In this document: one piece after another, positions 62,001 to 64,000 of the stretch
How the letters are laid out: each line of letters begins with the position of its first letter
Position numbering within the stretch: the first letter of the stretch is position 1
Source of the DNA: Guptibacillus hwajinpoensis
GTDB lineage: Bacteria; Bacillota; Bacilli; Bacillales; Guptibacillaceae
DNA length: 64,000 bases
Assembly (NCBI RefSeq): GCF_029277305.1
Contig: NZ_CP119526.1
Direction: 5' to 3' (one strand)
Notes under the pieces: model-generated
Seen by the model: only the letters and a program-made list of their open reading frames with translations
What the model was told of the DNA's origin: nothing
The model's database searches: none
Position numbers and translations under genes: made by a program

Positions 62001-63176
62001 TTAGTACTGAACAGCGTTCGCTGCGTTCACACGTCCGTTTTGGAAAAGTGCTCCCGTTCCAGTAATGTAATCTGCCGTTTCTTCAAGAGCTGTGCGAATC
62101 TCAGAAGCGCTACGTCCTTGTGCAGCTAGAAGTCCTGCAACACCTGCAACAACTGGTGATGCCATAGAAGTACCGGACAAGTTGTCATAGCTATTCCCGG
62201 GCATAGTGGAATAGACGCTAGATCCTGGCGCAGCAATATCAACCCACGTTCCGTAATTCGAATAGTATGCGATTGTGTCGTTCTGATCTGTTGCTGCTAC
62301 AGCAATTGCATTAGAGTAGTAAGCAGGGTAGCTTGGCTTTGGTGAGCTTTCGTTACCAGCAGCTGCGACTACGACCGATCCTTTATTCCAAGCGTAGTTA
62401 ACAGCATCTTTCAATGTTTGAGAACCAAGAATGCCTCCAAGGCTTAAGTTAATAACTTGAGCACCTTGATCTGCTGCATAACGAATGCCTTGTGCAACGT
62501 CATCAAGTGAACCGCTACCACTTTCATCGAGAACACGGACTGCTAGAATGGAAGCGTTCGGTGATAGACCTGCGATTCCAATTCCGTTATTCGTGTTAGC
62601 TGCTGCAATTCCGGATACGTGTGTACCATGGTAATGCTCATCCATTGGGTCATTGTCATTATCCGCGAAATCATAGCCTTTAACGACCTTGCCAGCAAGA
62701 TCTGGGTGATTGTAATCAACACCTGTATCAATAACAGCAATCTTAATAGAGGAATTGCTCTGAGTTACATCCCAGGCTTGCTCAGCTTTTACTTTTTGAG
62801 GAGCGTACTGTTTTGTTTTGTAGAAAGGGTCGTTAGGAACATGGTTCGCGTGAAACATAGAGTTCGGTTCTGCATACTCAACAGAGCTATTTTCTTCCAA
62901 CACTTTAATAGCTTCAGTAACAGAACCATTCACTTTTACAACCATGAATTCATCTGTTGTTTCTATTACTTTTCCGCCATGCTTAGAAACAAGTTCTTTC
63001 GCGTATGTAGATTTGGTCGAGTCGTTAAAATGCACAATAAGTTCTTGTGGAGCAAGTTGTTGCTCGTTTGCATAGCTAGGTGCTTCTTTTCCTTCTAAAT
63101 TTGTAGCTGAAGCTGGTAAAGCCACTGACATGAGTAGAGTTGCGGATGTAGCAAATGCTGCGAGACGCTTAAACAT
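62001..63176 (-). CDS. Secreted subtilisin-family alkaline serine protease
   Basis: 391 residues. A signal peptide (1-24, ending PASA) and an inhibitor I9 propeptide (about 40-110) precede the S8 catalytic domain. The triad is Asp 150 (VIDTGVD), His 183 (HGTHVSG) and Ser 337 (GTSMASP), with the oxyanion Asn 275 (AAGNES). No cysteines are seen in the mature part, and there is no C-terminal extension, as in classical extracellular subtilisins. It would be exported by Sec and self-processed. Start ATG 63176 behind GAGGAGTG on the minus strand. Upstream repeats may be regulatory sites. Confidence 0.95.
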   Translation of the reverse strand: MFKRLAAFATSATLLMSVALPASATNLEGKEAPSYANEQQLAPQELIVHFNDSTKSTYAKELVSKHGGKVIETTDEFMVVKVNGSVTEAIKVLEENSSVEYAEPNSMFHANHVPNDPFYKTKQYAPQKVKAEQAWDVTQSNSSIKIAVIDTGVDYNHPDLAGKVVKGYDFADNDNDPMDEHYHGTHVSGIAAANTNNGIGIAGLSPNASILAVRVLDESGSGSLDDVAQGIRYAADQGAQVINLSLGGILGSQTLKDAVNYAWNKGSVVVAAAGNESSPKPSYPAYYSNAIAVAATDQNDTIAYYSNYGTWVDIAAPGSSVYSTMPGNSYDNLSGTSMASPVVAGVAGLLAAQGRSASEIRTALEETADYITGTGALFQNGRVNAANAVQY

Positions 63177-63286
63177 TCTTCAATCACTCCTCAAGTGTAA
63201 TCCCGACGATGTTTTCTCTTCGGGTTAAGGAGAGGATTCAACAGCTTTCTACATTGTCCTTTACCATTTCCGACAAATAATCGAAA

Positions 63287-63351
63287 TGAACTACTAAATT
63301 CGCTAGTGTAATTAAAAGTTTGTAGTTCAAAGTAACTGTTTGTAGTTCAAA
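63287..63351. promoter_or_regulatory. Repeated TGAACTAC-type sites upstream of the subtilisin gene
   Basis: GTTTGTAGTTCAAA occurs twice as an exact 14-base direct repeat (63318-63331, 63338-63351), period 20 bp, and an inverted core TGAACTAC is at 63287-63294. They lie 110-175 bases upstream of the protease start, where a promoter is expected. A regulator binding two helical turns apart would explain this; the protein is unknown. Confidence 0.5.
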
Positions 63352-63468
63352 TGATCTAGCTTTTTTATAGTCACTATTCAAAGGTGATAGGAGGGGAAAT
63401 CAACCACTTTATAGCATCGAAACATAAGGCATTCTTTGGAAGAGAAAATCAGTGATTTCAGAAAAGTG

Positions 63469-63498
63469 TTTACATTTATTACGTCGTTCTGGTAATCT
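63469..63498 (+). promoter_or_regulatory. Possible sigma-A promoter of the MFS leader
   Basis: TTTACA (63469-63474) and TAATCT (63493-63498) are 18 bases apart; transcription would start near 63505, ahead of the T-box stem I. Confidence 0.45.
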
Positions 63499-63514
63499 AT
63501 AACAAATTAAACGC

Positions 63515-63787
63515 AATGAAGAGAAGAGTAGATTACATGATTCTATACAGAGAGCTCTGTTAGCTGAAAAGGAGCAAGAATAGTGTAATCGAAACAAGCC
63601 TCCGAGCTGTACATTGGAGCCGAATGTGGTGATGGTGTAACGGGTGCTCCCGTTATAGAGCTTAGGGTATAAGCAGTTCATGCCGTACCCGATAAGAGTG
63701 ATGTGGCGACACATGACTAAACTGGGGTGGCACCGCGATAAGTAATCTCGCCCCCAGGACTATACGTCCTGGGGGTGAGATTTTTTT
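63515..63787 (+). promoter_or_regulatory. T-box riboswitch upstream of an MFS transporter gene
   Basis: Stem I is clear: AATGA and AGAGTA (63515-63530), GATTAC pairing with GTAATC, and an apical AGAGAGCTC segment. The specifier loop reads GAAACAAGCC (63591-63600), so the codon could be AAC, ACA or CAA. The T-box ACTGGGGTGGCACCGCGA is at 63721-63738; its TGGC calls for a tRNA with discriminator G, which favours Asn (AAC) or Gln (CAA) over Thr (ACA). The terminator AATCTCGCCCCCAGGAC with its partner at 63766-63782 and a T run closes it. The controlled gene follows 43 bases later. Confidence 0.92.
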
Positions 63788-63829
63788 AGTTGGTTAGACC
63801 ATACTTATCGCGATTGGAGTGAGCTAGTT

Positions 63830-64000
63830 ATGAAAAAGGTAACGAGAAATCTATTCATTCTTTTATGTGGGATCGGAATTTCGAATGTTGGGAGCTGGAT
63901 TTACCACATTGCCCTTAATTTAATTATACTTGATCGAACAGGGTCAGCGCTTGCGGTGATAGGGCTGTATTTACTTAAACCTCTCGCGATTCTTTTTACG
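63830..64000 (+). CDS. MFS transporter, N-terminal part (gene runs off the window end)
   Basis: 57 residues visible from ATG 63830 (behind TTGGAGTGAG). Two hydrophobic helices are seen: NLFILLCGIGISNVGSWIYH and ALAVIGLYLLKPLAILFT. The pattern FILLCGIGISNVGSWIYHIA and the ILDRTGSALAVIG between helices 1 and 2 are typical of MFS drug/amino-acid efflux proteins of the MacAB-independent DHA3 group. Behind a T-box it is probably an amino-acid-related transporter. Substrate unknown. Confidence 0.8.
   Translation, partial: MKKVTRNLFILLCGIGISNVGSWIYHIALNLIILDRTGSALAVIGLYLLKPLAILFT

Overview
The window looks like the chromosome of a Gram-positive, low-GC, spore-former-type bacterium of the family Bacillaceae. 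The evidence is strong AGGAGG ribosome binding sites with frequent GTG and TTG starts, T-box leaders, RsbR/STAS stressosome-type proteins, a Zur-box-driven zinc-free S14 gene, a ycsG-pxpBAC-ycsI cluster like that of Bacillus subtilis, a class II galT, and a secreted subtilisin. A BCCT transporter and Na+-coupled symporters would suit a salt-tolerant or alkaliphilic relative. I cannot name the species from sequence alone. I see no rRNA, tRNA, CRISPR array, phage or insertion sequence.

Layout. 1-4.3 kb: start of a desaturase gene (minus strand), a tryptophan T-box with trpS, and an MHYT-PAS-GGDEF-EAL protein. 4.3-13.4 kb: a three-unit repeat array, two STAS-domain proteins flanking a BCCT transporter, an HxlR regulator, prfC, a LEA-like protein, guaD, and a Zur-controlled rpsN with a small HTH-like partner. 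13.5-17.2 kb: an M20 dipeptidase and an unrecognised 663-residue protein with a possible Cys-His-Asn triad. 17.3-29.6 kb: a sigma-54 activator (CBS-PAS-PAS-AAA+-Fis), paired upstream sites, a textbook -24/-12 promoter, and a ten-gene acyl-CoA catabolic operon. 29.7-36.2 kb: an SMP-30 lactonase, a MecA/PBP3-type penicillin-binding protein, and small stress or acetyltransferase genes, two of them broken by stop codons. 36.4-44.5 kb: galactoside use (vSGLT-like symporter, AraC regulator, GH36 alpha-galactosidase, galK, galT; no galE). 44.6-54.1 kb: a symporter fused by overlap to a two-component system, then the 5-oxoprolinase cluster. 54.3-58.1 kb: a minus-strand operon of a P1B-type ATPase with three further proteins carrying the same xPGRxR signature, plus a small membrane protein. 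58.3-64 kb: a second three-unit repeat array, guaC, small genes, a subtilisin, and a T-box leader before a truncated MFS transporter gene.

How they work together. The sigma-54 block reads as one regulatory circuit: the activator gene ends in a hairpin that overlaps the first of two matched dyads, and the promoter lies about 100 bp further on. The operon it drives has two acyl-CoA ligases, an LCAD-like dehydrogenase, three MaoC-fold hydratases, an SDR, a thiolase, an HMGS-like/DUF35 fusion and a CaiB-type CoA transferase. This set would activate and degrade an unusual (branched, cyclic or side-chain) carboxylic acid. The galactose block imports and splits alpha-galactosides and feeds galactose to the Leloir pathway. 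The pxp block hydrolyses 5-oxoproline to glutamate.

Most notable points: (1) the sigma-54 acyl-CoA operon; (2) the xPGRxR P-type ATPase operon; (3) an NtrC-type response regulator whose GAFTGA loop is replaced; (4) four genes each broken by one in-frame stop codon with an otherwise intact frame; (5) a family of palindromic repeats in tandem triplets and single deleted copies.
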